Shown here: positions 1 through 9,531 of the stretch, piece by piece
Layout: every line of letters starts with the position of its first letter
Position numbering within the stretch: the first letter of the stretch is position 1
Assembly: GCA_903901875.1 (NCBI GenBank)
Contig: CAIUSO010000016.1
Coordinates: forward strand, 20,519 to 84,518
Origin: an uncultured Geobacteraceae bacterium
GTDB lineage: Bacteria > Desulfobacterota > Desulfuromonadia > Geobacterales > Pseudopelobacteraceae
DNA: 64,000 bases
Direction of reading: 5' to 3'
Translations under genes and position numbers: made by a program
Notes under the pieces: generated by a model
Seen by the model: the letters and a program-made list of their open reading frames with translations, nothing else
Database searches by the model: none
Told to the model about the DNA's origin: nothing

Positions 1-715
1 GTTTCTCCAGGGCTTCCCGCTCCCGGAGCTTTTCAACCATATTGTTGAAACCTTCCGCCATTTCTCCGATTTCGTCACTGCTCTCCACCGGGATGGTCAC
101 CGACAGGTCACCGGCCGAAATTCGTTTAAAATCCTCTACCAGATTTTTTATCGGTGTCGTATAGCGGCGGGCGAGAAAGATCGTCAGGGCGATGCCGACC
201 GTAAAGACCATACCGGTGGCAAAGAGACGTCTGATGAAATTGGCCCGCTGAATATCCCGAATATTGTCCAGCATCATGTTGATCTGAACGTATCCCAGCT
301 GCTCATCCCCGACAATAACCGGCACCACCACTTCGTACGGTTTCTGGGAGAGTACCGCCCCCCCCACCGGGCGGCGAACGGCGTGGACCCCCTTCTCAAG
401 CTTTTTCAGCTCCCGTTTTTTACCGATTTTTTCAGGATCTGACGAGTCAACTATCTCCCCCTCTGAGTTGATGACGTTGATCTCATTGATCCCTTTTTCA
501 CGGGCCTTGGTCAGAAAATCGGTCAGGCGGGAGGTCTCGGCATCGGAGGTGAGATCCTCGATACTCATCTGAATCGCCTTGGAAATTTCCTGGGAACTGT
601 CCTGAATTTCGTTCACCAGATCGGTCTGGGCAAACTGATTAAGAATGAAGAGTGTCAGCATCGCCAGCACCAACAGCGACAGCATGATTATAATCAGCTT
701 GGCATTCAGTCTCAT
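1..715 (-). CDS. HAMP-domain membrane sensor, N-terminal part (truncated by window edge)
   Basis: The frame is open from an ATG at 713-715 to the left edge, giving 238 residues of a longer protein. It starts with a short cytoplasmic tail and a transmembrane helix (about residues 7-27). A periplasmic sensor segment of about 130 residues follows, then a second transmembrane helix (about 162-185) and a HAMP linker containing 'YTTPIKNLVEDF' and 'SSDEIGEMAEGFN'. The sequence then enters a charged coiled coil ('KLREREALEK') as it leaves the window. This layout fits an inner-membrane sensor histidine kinase, but the output domain is not visible, so a chemoreceptor or GGDEF protein is also possible. 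It begins 9 bases after the rimO stop, so the two are probably co-transcribed. Confidence 0.8.
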   Translation of the reverse strand, partial: MRLNAKLIIIMLSLLVLAMLTLFILNQFAQTDLVNEIQDSSQEISKAIQMSIEDLTSDAETSRLTDFLTKAREKGINEINVINSEGEIVDSSDPEKIGKKRELKKLEKGVHAVRRPVGGAVLSQKPYEVVVPVIVGDEQLGYVQINMMLDNIRDIQRANFIRRLFATGMVFTVGIALTIFLARRYTTPIKNLVEDFKRISAGDLSVTIPVESSDEIGEMAEGFNNMVEKLREREALEK

Positions 716-724
716 GGCGGCTGA

Positions 725-2071
725 CTATTCCACCATCTCGCCGATCAGATCGTAGTCCGAAGAATCGGTGATTTTCAAGGTGACGATGTCACCGATTTCT
801 GCATTTCCGGAGGTGATATACACCTGCCCGTCAATGTCCGGGGCCTGTCGCGAGGAACGTCCCTTCAGCAGCAACTCGGTTTCTTCGCTATACCCCTCCA
901 CAATCACCTGTTCAAGAGTACCGATCAATGTGCGGTTATGGCGGAATGAAAGCCGAGCCTGGGCCCGCATCAACTTGCGGTACCGTTCACGCTTGACCCG
1001 CTCCGACACCTGATCCGGCAGGGTTGCCGCCGGGGTTCCCTCTTCCCGCGAGTAACAGAACACTCCCAGACGGTCGAAGCCGGTTTCCTCGACAAAATGG
1101 GTCAGGGTGGCAAAATCCTCCAAGGTTTCACCGGGAAAGCCGACAATCAGCGATGTCCGGAGGGCAATGCCCGGTATTTCACGGCGCAGCTTGCCGATCA
1201 ACTCCCGTATCTGCTGCTCCGAGCTCCGCCGTTTCATGGCCTTCAGCACCGGATCGGAAATATGCTGAATCGGAATATCAAGGTATTTGCAGACCTTCGG
1301 TTCATCACGAATCAGGGCAATCAGGCTGTCGCTGATACCGTCCGGATAGGCATAGAGGAGACGGATCCAGCGGAGACCGTCAATGGCGGCCAGCCGTGTG
1401 ATCAATAGTTCCAGCGTGGTACCATCATCACTGTCACTGCCGTAGCGGGTGATATCCTGGGAAATGACATTAATCTCCTTGACACCACGGGCGACCAGCC
1501 GTTCCGCCTCGGCAACCAGTGCCTCAAGGGGACGGGAGCGGTAGGCACCCCGCAGGGTCGGAATGATGCAATAGGAGCAGTTATTGGAACACCCTTCGCC
1601 GATTTTCAGGTAGGAAAACCAGGCGGGCGACGAGTTAAGGCGGGGTAAATTCTCATCATAGATAAAATCGGGGTCACCCACATAGCGGAGCTGCCCCTCT
1701 GTGCCGCTTTTTTCCGCCAGTATTTCGGCAATGCGGGGGTAATCGCCGGTGCCGATGAAGATATCCACCTCGGGCAGTTCGAGGGAAAGTTCTTCCTGAT
1801 ATCGCTGGGGAAGGCAACCGGAAACGATCAGGGTATGGCAGCGTCCGTCATGCTTTCGCTCAGCCAGATCAAGAATCGCGTCGATGCTCTCCTGCTTGGC
1901 TTCTTTGATAAATGAGCAGGTGTTGACGATGATGACATCGGCATCCTTTTCATCCATGGTGATCTCGTACTCCTGTTTCGAGAGCACACCGAGCATAACC
2001 TCGGCGTCTACCAGGTTCTTCGGGCAGCCCAGGCTGACCATGCTGACTTTCTGTTTTCTGATTTCGCTCAC
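725..2071 (-). CDS. rimO: Ribosomal protein S12 methylthiotransferase RimO
   Basis: Radical-SAM methylthiotransferase that converts a conserved aspartate of ribosomal protein S12 to its beta-methylthio form. The 448-residue length is normal for RimO. The N-terminal UPF0004 domain carries three cysteines for the auxiliary Fe-S cluster (C16 in 'LGCPKN', C52 in 'NTCSF', C86 in 'SGCLP'). The radical-SAM motif CxxxCxxC is C161/C165/C168, and a C-terminal TRAM domain ends the protein. The start is a GTG at 2069-2071 with GAGG about 6 bases upstream. The '[10 protein letters not shown]' signature separates it from the tRNA enzyme MiaB. The downstream neighbour is the HAMP sensor. Confidence 0.95.
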   Translation of the reverse strand: MSEIRKQKVSMVSLGCPKNLVDAEVMLGVLSKQEYEITMDEKDADVIIVNTCSFIKEAKQESIDAILDLAERKHDGRCHTLIVSGCLPQRYQEELSLELPEVDIFIGTGDYPRIAEILAEKSGTEGQLRYVGDPDFIYDENLPRLNSSPAWFSYLKIGEGCSNNCSYCIIPTLRGAYRSRPLEALVAEAERLVARGVKEINVISQDITRYGSDSDDGTTLELLITRLAAIDGLRWIRLLYAYPDGISDSLIALIRDEPKVCKYLDIPIQHISDPVLKAMKRRSSEQQIRELIGKLRREIPGIALRTSLIVGFPGETLEDFATLTHFVEETGFDRLGVFCYSREEGTPAATLPDQVSERVKRERYRKLMRAQARLSFRHNRTLIGTLEQVIVEGYSEETELLLKGRSSRQAPDIDGQVYITSGNAEIGDIVTLKITDSSDYDLIGEMVE

Positions 2072-2137
2072 GTGTGCCTCGTATGGGTAATGGAATATTT
2101 AAATAGTACGTTCAGACGACATCGGCACCAACCACCG

Positions 2138-2623
2138 CTACTCCCGAAAATTGGTAAACTGCATCTCCACATCCAGTTCCTTCCCCTTGAGGAGTTGGAT
2201 GGCGTCCTGCAAGTCATCCCGGTTTTTACCGATAACCCGCACCTGATCATCCTGAATCTGGGCCTGGACCTTCAGCTTGCTCTCCTTGATGACGGCGATG
2301 ATATCCTTGGCCTTCTCCTTGGAGATACCCTGCTGGACGGTGATTATCTGCCGCACCATCCCCCCTGACGACGGCTCCACCTTGCCGTACTGCAACGCCT
2401 TGATGGAAATATTCCGTTTCAGGAATTTTGATTGCAGCACGTCAATAACCGCCTTCAGCTTGTAGTCATCGTCGGCAAGTACCTTGACCGCATCCTTTTC
2501 CGGCGTAATCTGACTTTTGGAACCTTTGAAATCATAACGCTGGCCGATCTCCTTCACCGCCTGATTCACGGCGTTATCAACCTCCTGCATATCCACTTTT
2601 GAAACAATGTCAAATGACGGCAT
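2138..2623 (-). CDS. YajQ family nucleotide-binding protein
   Basis: A 161-residue protein with the full YajQ (UPF0234) pattern: N-terminal '[22 protein letters not shown]', then 'RYDFKG', and the C-terminal '[10 protein letters not shown]' that closes this family. It folds as two ferredoxin-like lobes. Family members bind nucleotides, and some bind cyclic di-GMP and act as transcriptional co-regulators (known for a Xanthomonas homologue). The specific ligand here is unknown. The ATG is preceded by a strong GGAGG. It sits between lolA (upstream, 19 bases away) and rimO, all on the minus strand, and probably belongs to the same transcription unit. Confidence 0.93.
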   Translation of the reverse strand: MPSFDIVSKVDMQEVDNAVNQAVKEIGQRYDFKGSKSQITPEKDAVKVLADDDYKLKAVIDVLQSKFLKRNISIKALQYGKVEPSSGGMVRQIITVQQGISKEKAKDIIAVIKESKLKVQAQIQDDQVRVIGKNRDDLQDAIQLLKGKELDVEMQFTNFRE

Positions 2624-2642
2624 GACGGGACCTCCATATATA

Positions 2643-3353
2643 TTATTGTTTTATAACCTGAACCCCTTCCGGGATTTTAAAATTGAATTTTCCATCGGAG
2701 AGCCCCTTGTTGACCCGTGTCCGGCTGTAGTCAATGCGGGTCTGGTTTCCGGCTGCATCATGGACCACTGAGGAGACCACCGGGAACACATTTTTCACCT
2801 CACCCGATGACCGCAGCTGCTCTACCGCGTCCGCCAGAACCGTCAGCTGGAGCCGGGACAGTGCCGCGCTCGGTTTTTTCGGTGTCAGTTCAAGTTGATA
2901 GTTGCCGCTTTTATCCTGGGGTTCGGCAGCAAAGGTCACGTTGAAATCACGGGATACGTGGCCAATGCCGGTCAGATAGGTGAGGGCGATGGAATTCCCC
3001 CCGGCAAACATCGTCGACACGCTGTTGACCATGACCTGTTTGTTGTCAACGGCATAGAACCAGACCTGTTTACCGTTGGAGATGATCTGCTGCTTTGGCT
3101 TGGTATAGTTGAAGCGGAACATGGCGGTTGCAGAGGCGGGGCGTTTCAGCATAACGTCCCCCCCCCCTTTTTGCTCACGGCCGACCGCCGCAATGGTCGT
3201 TTTCTGTGAGAAATCGGCCTGTACATCCTGCAACGCGGAATACCCCTTTTCCAAGGCGGCGACCACATCCTTGAGGGGAGCCGGAGCTGCCGAGGCTGAC
3301 AGGGGAGACAGGGAAAGTATCAGGAGGAGAACAAAGGAACTGAGTTTCAGCAT
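2643..3353 (-). CDS. lolA: LolA-family outer-membrane lipoprotein carrier protein
   Basis: Periplasmic chaperone of the LolA fold, which ferries lipoproteins from the LolCDE complex to the outer membrane. The 236 residues begin with a clear Sec signal peptide (hydrophobic stretch to about residue 22, ending 'SASAAP'). Then come '[15 protein letters not shown]', '[18 protein letters not shown]' and '[12 protein letters not shown]', all typical LolA motifs. The C-terminal beta region with '[26 protein letters not shown]' also matches. LolB is not seen here, which is common outside Beta/Gammaproteobacteria. The upstream cheA-like gene ends 110 bases away, so this gene could have its own promoter in that gap. 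Confidence 0.9.
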   Translation of the reverse strand: MLKLSSFVLLLILSLSPLSASAAPAPLKDVVAALEKGYSALQDVQADFSQKTTIAAVGREQKGGGDVMLKRPASATAMFRFNYTKPKQQIISNGKQVWFYAVDNKQVMVNSVSTMFAGGNSIALTYLTGIGHVSRDFNVTFAAEPQDKSGNYQLELTPKKPSAALSRLQLTVLADAVEQLRSSGEVKNVFPVVSSVVHDAAGNQTRIDYSRTRVNKGLSDGKFNFKIPEGVQVIKQ

Positions 3354-3463
3354 AATTTTTACCTTTCACAACGAGACATTAATTATTTTTTTGATTGTGC
3401 CACAGGCAGCTGTTCCCTGCAACCGTTTCCGTGGGAGCCTGTCGGACTCCATGGCCGTTCACA

Positions 3464-5089
3464 TTACCCTATTGCCCCCATATCGACGACAAACATCACC
3501 CGGCCATCTCCGGTAATGGTTGCCCCGCTGATCCCCCGCACCAGGGACAGGGGTGAGCCGAGGGGGCGGACAAAAATTTCCTGTTGGCCGACAATTGTGT
3601 CAACGTAATACGGAACCTGCACCCCGCCACAATCGCAGGCGACCACCGGCACAAGCTCCTCAGGTGGACCGGACAATTCCGGCAGTCCCAACAGCTGCCG
3701 GAAACTGCGCAGAGGCGTGGAACCATCGCTCGGCACCGGGGGATTCGACTCCGGTGCCGAAACAATATCAGACCGTTTCACCTCATAAATCCGCACCACC
3801 GAGGTCAGGGGGATGGCAATATCAAAGCCGCCGCACCGGACAACCATCACGGTAATAATTGAGATGGTGATCGGCAGCCGCAGGGTAAACCTGCTCCCTC
3901 CACGGGGGGGAGAATCAATGGCAAGAACCCCGGCAAGGCTATGGACCGCCTCCCGCACCACATCCATGCCGACCCCTCTCCCGGACACGGTGGTCACACT
4001 CCGGGCGGTAGAAAAACCGGGGCGGCAGATCAGCTGAAATGCGTCGGAAGCGGCCATCTCTGCCGCTTCACCGGCCGTGATAAACCCCTTTTCGACCCCC
4101 ACCCGCTTCAGCAGTTCCGGGTCGAGGCCGCGACCATCGTCGATAATACTGATCTCCACCGCATCCTTGTCACGATTCACCGACAGTATCAGGATGCCAC
4201 TCGGTGGTTTGCCTGCCCTCAGCCGTTCTTCGGCGGTTTCCAGGCCATGGTCAATGGCGTTGCGAAGAATGTGGACAATCGGTTCGGCAATCTCTTCCAG
4301 TATGGCACGGTCAAGCTCGATCTCTTTTCCGACCATGCGAAAATGAACATCCTTATCCTGCTGCCGGGCCAGATCCCGTACCAGACGGGGAAAACGCTCG
4401 GCAATAATGGCAAACGGCAGCATACGGGCCTTGAATACCTGGTCCCGCAAACTCCGCAGAAGAGAGGACAGCTGGGCCAGTGATTCCCGGCAGTCGGCAG
4501 CGTCCGGTTGCCCCACGGCACGTTCAAGACGGTACCGGTTGGTAATCAGCTCGCCGGTAATGTTGACCAGATTATCAAGTGTCTCGGTTTTTATCCTGAT
4601 ACTGCTGAAGGAATCACTGCGCCGGAACTGCTGCAGTTCCACCACCGGCTCCGGGGGGGGGACTTCTCCGCCATCCGCTTCCGGTGGCGGGACGGTCAGT
4701 TCCCCATCGGCAACGAAAGCAGAGGATGCCATACGGGCGATGAAGCCATTGATGACGACCTCGGCACTATCACCGGATTCAATGCCGGTGACCAGACGCC
4801 CCAGCATATCGCTCCCCTCAAGCAGCAGATCAGCATGGGCAGCTTCCAGTCTGCTTTCGCCGTTTCTGACCTTCTCCAGCCAATCTTCCATGGCATGGGC
4901 AACGGAAACCACCTGCCCGTACCCCATACTGGAGGCCATCCCCTTCAGTGAATGAACGTGCCGAAACAGTTCGTCAACCACCATACGGTCATCGGGAGAC
5001 TCTTCAAGACGTACAATCAGCTCGCCAAAGGCACCAATATGAATACGGCATTCGGAGACAAACAGTTCACGATAGGCGGACATATCCAT
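3464..5089 (-). CDS. CheA-like chemotaxis histidine kinase (short form, no P2 domain)
   Basis: Histidine kinase of the CheA type, 541 residues. In order it has an Hpt (P1) domain with phospho-acceptor His46 ('HVHSLKGMASSMG') and a linker rich in Pro/Glu. A dimerisation helix pair follows ('DNLVNITGELITNRYRLE'), then the HATPase with N box 'HILRNAIDHGLE' and G boxes 'DDGRGLD' and 'GRGVGMDVV', and a C-terminal CheW-like domain. The usual P2 domain that docks CheY/CheB is absent, and at 541 residues it is shorter than a standard CheA. It starts 10 bases after gatB and no cheW, cheY or receptor gene is adjacent, so its partners must be encoded elsewhere. It may serve a non-flagellar pathway, but that is not shown by the sequence. 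Confidence 0.85.
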   Translation of the reverse strand: MDMSAYRELFVSECRIHIGAFGELIVRLEESPDDRMVVDELFRHVHSLKGMASSMGYGQVVSVAHAMEDWLEKVRNGESRLEAAHADLLLEGSDMLGRLVTGIESGDSAEVVINGFIARMASSAFVADGELTVPPPEADGGEVPPPEPVVELQQFRRSDSFSSIRIKTETLDNLVNITGELITNRYRLERAVGQPDAADCRESLAQLSSLLRSLRDQVFKARMLPFAIIAERFPRLVRDLARQQDKDVHFRMVGKEIELDRAILEEIAEPIVHILRNAIDHGLETAEERLRAGKPPSGILILSVNRDKDAVEISIIDDGRGLDPELLKRVGVEKGFITAGEAAEMAASDAFQLICRPGFSTARSVTTVSGRGVGMDVVREAVHSLAGVLAIDSPPRGGSRFTLRLPITISIITVMVVRCGGFDIAIPLTSVVRIYEVKRSDIVSAPESNPPVPSDGSTPLRSFRQLLGLPELSGPPEELVPVVACDCGGVQVPYYVDTIVGQQEIFVRPLGSPLSLVRGISGATITGDGRVMFVVDMGAIG

Positions 5090-5099
5090 CGCTGTTGAC

Positions 5100-6542
5100 C
5101 TATCCCCGCAGTTTGTTCAGCAGCAGATCGTTGACCACCGCCGGGTTCGCCTTCCCCTTGCTGGCCTTCATAACCTGGCCGACAAAAAAACCGAAGACTT
5201 TCTCTTTCCCCCCCCGATACTCCTCAACCTGTCCGGCATTGGCTGCCATGATTTCGTCGATGATCCCCTCGATGGCACCGGTATCTGACACCTGGACCAA
5301 CCCCTGTTCGGCGACGATTGACTCGGGGCTTTTGCCACTGCGCCACATCTCATCAAAGACGGTTTTGGCAATCTTGCCGGAGATAGTCCCCTTGTCAATC
5401 AGCTTCAGCAGTTCGGCCAGCTGTCCAGGGGTCACCGGGCAGGCATCAATGCCAAGTCCATTGTCATTCAATCCTCTGGTTATCTCGCCCATTATCCAAT
5501 TACCGACCGCCTTGGCATTGCCATGGGCAGCCACACCGGCTTCGAAATAATCGGCCACCCCCCGACTGGCGGTCAAAACCTGGGCATCATATTCGGGCAA
5601 TCCCAGATCGGCCATGAACCGCTGCTGACGCTGTTCGGGAAGTTCGGGCAACTCACTGCGGGAGCGTTCCACCCACTCCGGCCCGATAACCAGCGGCACC
5701 AGATCGGGATCGGGGAAATAGCGATAGTCGTGGGCCTCTTCCTTGCTCCGCATGGAGCGGGTTTTCCCGCTGTTCGGATCATAGAGGCGGGTTTCCTGAA
5801 CCACCGTCCCCCCATCCTCGATAAGGTCGATCTGTCGCTGGATTTCATATTCAATGGCCTGTTTGACGAACTTGAAGGAATTGACGTTCTTGATCTCTGC
5901 CCGGGTACCATACTTCTCCGCCCCAACCGGCATTACCGACACGTTGGCGTCACAGCGAAAGCTCCCCTCCTCCATATTGCCGTCACAGAGACCGAGCCAG
6001 GTAACAATCTGGTGCAGTTGTTTCAGGTACGACACCGCTTCATCGGACGAGCGGAGGTCCGGCTCGGAGACGACCTCCAGCAGGGGGGTGCAGGCCCGGT
6101 TCAGGTCCACCCCGGAGCCGTCCCCCGGCCCGGAAAGTTCTCCATGGACCAGCTTTCCCGCATCCTCTTCCATATGGATCCGGGTAATGCCGATCCGCTT
6201 TGGTTCCTCCCCCTCCAGCTGAATATCGAGCCAGCCATGCTGGCAGATCGGCTCTTCAAACTGACTGATCTGATACCCTTTGGGAAGATCGGGATAAAAA
6301 TAATTTTTCCGGGCAAAGATGCTGCGGGGGGTAATGGAACAGTTGGTGGCAAGGCCGGCCTTGATGGCAAACTCAACCACTTTTTTGTTCAGCACCGGCA
6401 GTGCCCCCGGCAACCCCAGGCAGACCGGACAGGTCTGTGAGTTCGGTTCGGCACCAAAGGTGGTCGAGCAGCCGCAGAATATTTTGGTATCGGTCAGGAG
6501 CTGGACGTGGACTTCAAGTCCAATGACTGGCTGGTATTTCAT
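5100..6542 (-). CDS. gatB: Asp-tRNA(Asn)/Glu-tRNA(Gln) amidotransferase subunit B
   Basis: Subunit B of the GatCAB amidotransferase, which activates Glu-tRNA(Gln) or Asp-tRNA(Asn) for amidation. I start it at the ATG at 6540-6542 ('[15 protein letters not shown]'), which gives 480 residues and has GGAG 8 bases upstream; an open frame continues 13 codons further up but lacks homology. The cradle domain shows '[15 protein letters not shown]', '[12 protein letters not shown]' and '[12 protein letters not shown]'. The YqeY-like tail domain ends at '[13 protein letters not shown]'. It follows gatA by 50 bases in the order gatC-gatA-gatB, and the CheA-like gene follows in turn. Confidence 0.96.
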   Translation of the reverse strand: MKYQPVIGLEVHVQLLTDTKIFCGCSTTFGAEPNSQTCPVCLGLPGALPVLNKKVVEFAIKAGLATNCSITPRSIFARKNYFYPDLPKGYQISQFEEPICQHGWLDIQLEGEEPKRIGITRIHMEEDAGKLVHGELSGPGDGSGVDLNRACTPLLEVVSEPDLRSSDEAVSYLKQLHQIVTWLGLCDGNMEEGSFRCDANVSVMPVGAEKYGTRAEIKNVNSFKFVKQAIEYEIQRQIDLIEDGGTVVQETRLYDPNSGKTRSMRSKEEAHDYRYFPDPDLVPLVIGPEWVERSRSELPELPEQRQQRFMADLGLPEYDAQVLTASRGVADYFEAGVAAHGNAKAVGNWIMGEITRGLNDNGLGIDACPVTPGQLAELLKLIDKGTISGKIAKTVFDEMWRSGKSPESIVAEQGLVQVSDTGAIEGIIDEIMAANAGQVEEYRGGKEKVFGFFVGQVMKASKGKANPAVVNDLLLNKLRG

Positions 6543-6592
6543 AGTGTGTACTCCGTTAAAAATGATGGTGCGCAAACACAAAAAAGCTTATT

Positions 6593-8059
6593 TCAGGTAA
6601 TAGCTGTTATCTCCGCCTTCCGTCGATGCCACTCGGTTGCCTGCTCAAAGGCGTATCCGGCACGGAGGATGGTGGACTCACCGAACGGCTTGCCAATCAA
6701 CTGCATGCCTATGGGAAGGCCATCCGCCGAAAAACCGGCCGGAATCGACAGGGCGCAGGTACCGGCCAGATTGACCGGAATAGTAAAAATATCGGAGAGA
6801 TACATCAGTAGCGGATCATCGGCCTTTTCACCAATTCTGAAGGCCGGTGTGGGGGCGACCGGCGTCAGCATCAGATCCACATCGGCAAAGGCCGAGATAA
6901 AATCATTCATGATCAGAGTCCGTACTTTCTGGGCCTTGACATAATAGGCATCGTAGTAGCCGGACGAGAGGGCGTAGGTGCCAAGCATGATGCGGCGCTT
7001 AACTTCGCTGCCGAAGCCTTCACTGCGGCTTTTAGTGTACATATCAAGAAGACCGTCAGCCGCGGCCCGGTGACCGAAGCGGACGCCGTCGTAGCGGGCC
7101 AGGTTGGAGCTCGCTTCGGCCGCCGCGATCAGATAGTAGGTGGCCACGGCGTACTCGGTATGGGGGAGTGAGACATCGACAAATTCGGCACCAAGGCGGC
7201 GGTAGGTTTCAATGGCCTCGGACATGGCTTTTTGCACGTCTGCATCAAGGCCGGCGATGAAATATTCCTTGGGAAGACCGATCTTCATCCCCCGTACCCC
7301 TTCGTTCAGGGTGGCACCATAATCGGGCACCGGGGTATCCACACTGGTGGAGTCCTTGGCATCATAACCTGCCACCGCCCCCATCATGGCGGCACAGTCG
7401 GCCACATCCCGGGTCAGGGGACCGACCTGGTCAAGCGATGAAGCGTAGGCTATAACGCCATAGCGGGATACCCGTCCATAGGTGGGCTTCAGGCCGACGC
7501 ATCCGCAGTGGGATGCGGGCTGCCTGATGGAGCCGCCGGTGTCCGTACCCAGGGTAGCCACCGCCTGCCGGGCAGCCACCGCCGCCGCCGAACCGCCCGA
7601 AGAACCTCCCGGAATGCGGGTGGTATCCCACGGGTTACGGGTAATGCCAAAGGCACTGGACTCATTGGAAGAGCCCATGGCAAACTCATCCTGGTTCAGC
7701 TTGCCAAGCAGCACCGCTCCCCGATCGCGGAGTTTCTCCCACGAGGTGGCACTGTAGGGGGGAATGAACGAATCAAGAATACGGGAACCACAGGTGGTGC
7801 GGATCCCCTCCGTCAGAAAGATATCCTTGATTGCCAGTGGTATGCCGGTCAGCAGATCACACTCACCGGCGGCGATACGCCGGTCTGCGGCACTGGCTGC
7901 GGCAAGGGCCCCTTCGGCTGTCACCGTAATAAAGGAGCCGATCTGCGGTTCGACCGCCGCAATGCGATCAAGCATGGCGGTCGTCGCTTCCACGGAAGAG
8001 AGCTTACGCTCTTTCAATGCCCCGTGGAGCTGGTGGATAGTCATATCAAAAATATTCAT
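6593..8059 (-). CDS. gatA: Asp-tRNA(Asn)/Glu-tRNA(Gln) amidotransferase subunit A
   Basis: Glutaminase subunit of GatCAB: it hydrolyses glutamine and passes ammonia to GatB. The protein has 488 residues, the usual size. The amidase-signature Ser-cisSer-Lys triad is visible as K78 ('IPLAIKD'), S153 in the glycine/serine loop '[13 protein letters not shown]', and S177 in '[10 protein letters not shown]'. The ATG at 8057-8059 follows an AAGG-rich stretch. gatC ends 21 bases upstream, so the genes form the usual gatC-gatA-gatB operon. A full GatCAB implies that this organism makes Gln-tRNA and/or Asn-tRNA by the indirect route. Confidence 0.97.
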   Translation of the reverse strand: MNIFDMTIHQLHGALKERKLSSVEATTAMLDRIAAVEPQIGSFITVTAEGALAAASAADRRIAAGECDLLTGIPLAIKDIFLTEGIRTTCGSRILDSFIPPYSATSWEKLRDRGAVLLGKLNQDEFAMGSSNESSAFGITRNPWDTTRIPGGSSGGSAAAVAARQAVATLGTDTGGSIRQPASHCGCVGLKPTYGRVSRYGVIAYASSLDQVGPLTRDVADCAAMMGAVAGYDAKDSTSVDTPVPDYGATLNEGVRGMKIGLPKEYFIAGLDADVQKAMSEAIETYRRLGAEFVDVSLPHTEYAVATYYLIAAAEASSNLARYDGVRFGHRAAADGLLDMYTKSRSEGFGSEVKRRIMLGTYALSSGYYDAYYVKAQKVRTLIMNDFISAFADVDLMLTPVAPTPAFRIGEKADDPLLMYLSDIFTIPVNLAGTCALSIPAGFSADGLPIGMQLIGKPFGESTILRAGYAFEQATEWHRRKAEITAIT

Positions 8060-8080
8060 ATGGTCTGTTCCCTTATCCTT

Positions 8081-8368
8081 CTATTCAATAACTTTTGGTA
8101 CGGCATAAAATGAGCCGGAGCGGTCCGGCGCATTGGCAAGCGCTTTTTCGACACCAATGGATGGTCGAACTACGTCGTCGCGAAAGGCATTTTCCATCGG
8201 CACCGCATGGGAAGTCGGCACAACACCATCGGTATTCACCGATTTCAGCGTATCCACGTAGCCAAGGATAGAGGCCATCTGCCCGGCAAACAGCTCCTTT
8301 TCCGCAGGAGTAAGTTCAAGGCGGGCCAGCCGCGCCACATGCTCCACATCTGCAACAGTTATCTTCAT
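8081..8368 (-). CDS. gatC: Asp-tRNA(Asn)/Glu-tRNA(Gln) amidotransferase subunit C
   Basis: Small GatCAB subunit (95 residues) that wraps around GatA and stabilises the GatA-GatB interface. Typical family features are 'VEHVARLARLELTPAEKELFAGQMASIL' (split here by position: helix 1 from residue 6) and the C-terminal 'LANAPDRSGSFYAVPKVIE'. It is the first gene of the gatC-gatA-gatB minus-strand operon and is divergent from rplM-rpsI. The 197 bases between the two start codons should contain both promoters; I can point to a plausible one only for the rplM side. Confidence 0.95.
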   Translation of the reverse strand: MKITVADVEHVARLARLELTPAEKELFAGQMASILGYVDTLKSVNTDGVVPTSHAVPMENAFRDDVVRPSIGVEKALANAPDRSGSFYAVPKVIE

Positions 8369-8474
8369 TGGACAAACTCCGTATAATCTGGTGTGTTACC
8401 GCCCTTTTGTAGCATGAAACCGCCCCGGTTACAACATCGTTCAAAGCAAATATATCATGATAAAAATTTTTCCC

Positions 8475-8503
8475 TTGACAGCGTAGCGCACTTTCAGTAA
8501 GTT
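8475..8503 (+). promoter_or_regulatory. Candidate sigma-70 promoter for rplM-rpsI
   Basis: A perfect -35 hexamer TTGACA (8475-8480) is separated by 17 bases from TAAGTT (8498-8503), which matches TATAAT at only half its positions. Placement about 60 bases upstream of rplM, in the only gap available, supports it. No start-site data are available. Confidence 0.45.
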
Positions 8504-8526
8504 ATGCCTCTTCAAAAAAATCATGG

Positions 8527-8543
8527 CCTGTAGTATCTACAGG
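8527..8543 (+). promoter_or_regulatory. Inverted repeat in the rplM leader
   Basis: Seven-base arms CCTGTAG/CTACAGG with a 3-base loop lie just upstream of the rplM ribosome-binding site. In the mRNA it would form a tight hairpin. It could be part of an autoregulatory L13 leader, as described in other bacteria, or an operator; the sequence alone does not decide. Confidence 0.3.
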
Positions 8544-8565
8544 TTGTACCGTGGGTGGGGAAATT

Positions 8566-8994
8566 ATGAAAACAGAAGTTGCAAAAGCTGAAAACGTCAA
8601 ACGTGACTGGTACATTGTTGATGCACAGGATGTGGTACTCGGTCGTATATCGTCCCAGATCGCCAATGTGCTGCGCGGCAAGAACAAGGCCCTCTACACT
8701 CCCAGTGTTGATACCGGCGATTTCGTCATCGTCGTAAATGCCGAAAAAATTGCCCTCACCGGCCGTAAACTGGCTGACAAAGTGTATTACAGCCATTCCG
8801 GGTATGTCGGTGGACTGAAAGAGATTACTGCCGGTAAACTCCTTGAGAAAAAGCCGGAAGATCTCATTAAAAAAGCGGTCAAGGGGATGCTCCCCAAAAA
8901 CAAACTTGCCCGGGCCATGCTCAGCAAGCTCAAGATATATGCGGGTCCCAACCATCCGCATGCTGCTCAGCAGCCCAAGAACCTGGCACTTTAA
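8566..8994 (+). CDS. rplM: 50S ribosomal protein L13
   Basis: Large-subunit ribosomal protein L13, an early assembly protein. I take the ATG at 8566, giving 142 residues, the same length as E. coli L13. A GTG at 8551 is in frame, but its bases (GGTGGGG) are better read as the ribosome-binding site of the ATG. Family motifs present are '[21 protein letters not shown]', '[13 protein letters not shown]', '[24 protein letters not shown]' and 'HPHAAQQPK'. rpsI follows 20 bases later, the standard L13-S9 operon. Confidence 0.97.
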   Translation: MKTEVAKAENVKRDWYIVDAQDVVLGRISSQIANVLRGKNKALYTPSVDTGDFVIVVNAEKIALTGRKLADKVYYSHSGYVGGLKEITAGKLLEKKPEDLIKKAVKGMLPKNKLARAMLSKLKIYAGPNHPHAAQQPKNLAL

Positions 8995-9014
8995 TACCTC
9001 CAAGGAGAAAAGAT

Positions 9015-9407
9015 ATGGCAGCAGTCAGTTATTATGGAACAGGCAAGCGGAAAAGTTCGATTGCCCGTGTATGGCTTAAACCGGGCGTCGGTACCTTTAC
9101 CGTCAACCACAAAACCCTTGATGAGTATTTTGGCCGGGAAACCTCCAAGATGGTTGTTCGTCAGCCCTTTGAGCTGGTTGAGAAGGTCGGCATCTTTGAT
9201 GTCTACGTCACCGTCTCCGGTGGCGGAGATACGGGTCAGGCCGGTGCCATCAAGCACGGCATCACCAAAGCTCTCCTGCTCCACGAGCCGGAACTGCGCG
9301 GCGTTCTCAAGAAAGCCGGCTTCATCACCCGTGATTCACGGGTGAAAGAACGTAAGAAATACGGCCGCAAAGCAGCCCGCGCCCGTTTCCAGTTCTCCAA
9401 GCGTTAA
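9015..9407 (+). CDS. rpsI: 30S ribosomal protein S9
   Basis: Small-subunit protein S9 (130 residues), whose C-terminal tail reaches into the P site. Visible signatures are '[16 protein letters not shown]', the internal '[19 protein letters not shown]' and the basic tail '[24 protein letters not shown]' ending in the conserved SKR. An AAGGAG ribosome-binding site lies 9 bases upstream. It is the second gene of rplM-rpsI and is followed by a strong intrinsic terminator. Confidence 0.97.
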   Translation: MAAVSYYGTGKRKSSIARVWLKPGVGTFTVNHKTLDEYFGRETSKMVVRQPFELVEKVGIFDVYVTVSGGGDTGQAGAIKHGITKALLLHEPELRGVLKKAGFITRDSRVKERKKYGRKAARARFQFSKR

Positions 9408-9433
9408 GATCAGCCTGGTCCAACGGTATCGTA

Positions 9434-9472
9434 CAAGGGGAAATCCGCAAGGATTTCCCCTTGTTTTGTTTT
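9434..9472 (+). terminator. Rho-independent terminator of rplM-rpsI
   Basis: A 13-base perfect stem (CAAGGGGAAATCC / GGATTTCCCCTTG) with a GCAA tetraloop at 9447-9450 is followed by TTTTGTTTT. It lies 27 bases after the rpsI stop. This is the clearest terminator in the window. Confidence 0.93.
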
Positions 9473-9531
9473 AAATTTGAGAATAGTGATGCACGATTGT
9501 ACTATCAATCGACAAGTGGGTCATACATCGA

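Noticed and set aside
5523..6440. 305-codon plus-strand ORF
   Set aside because: Antisense to gatB, no homology visible, no ribosome-binding site.
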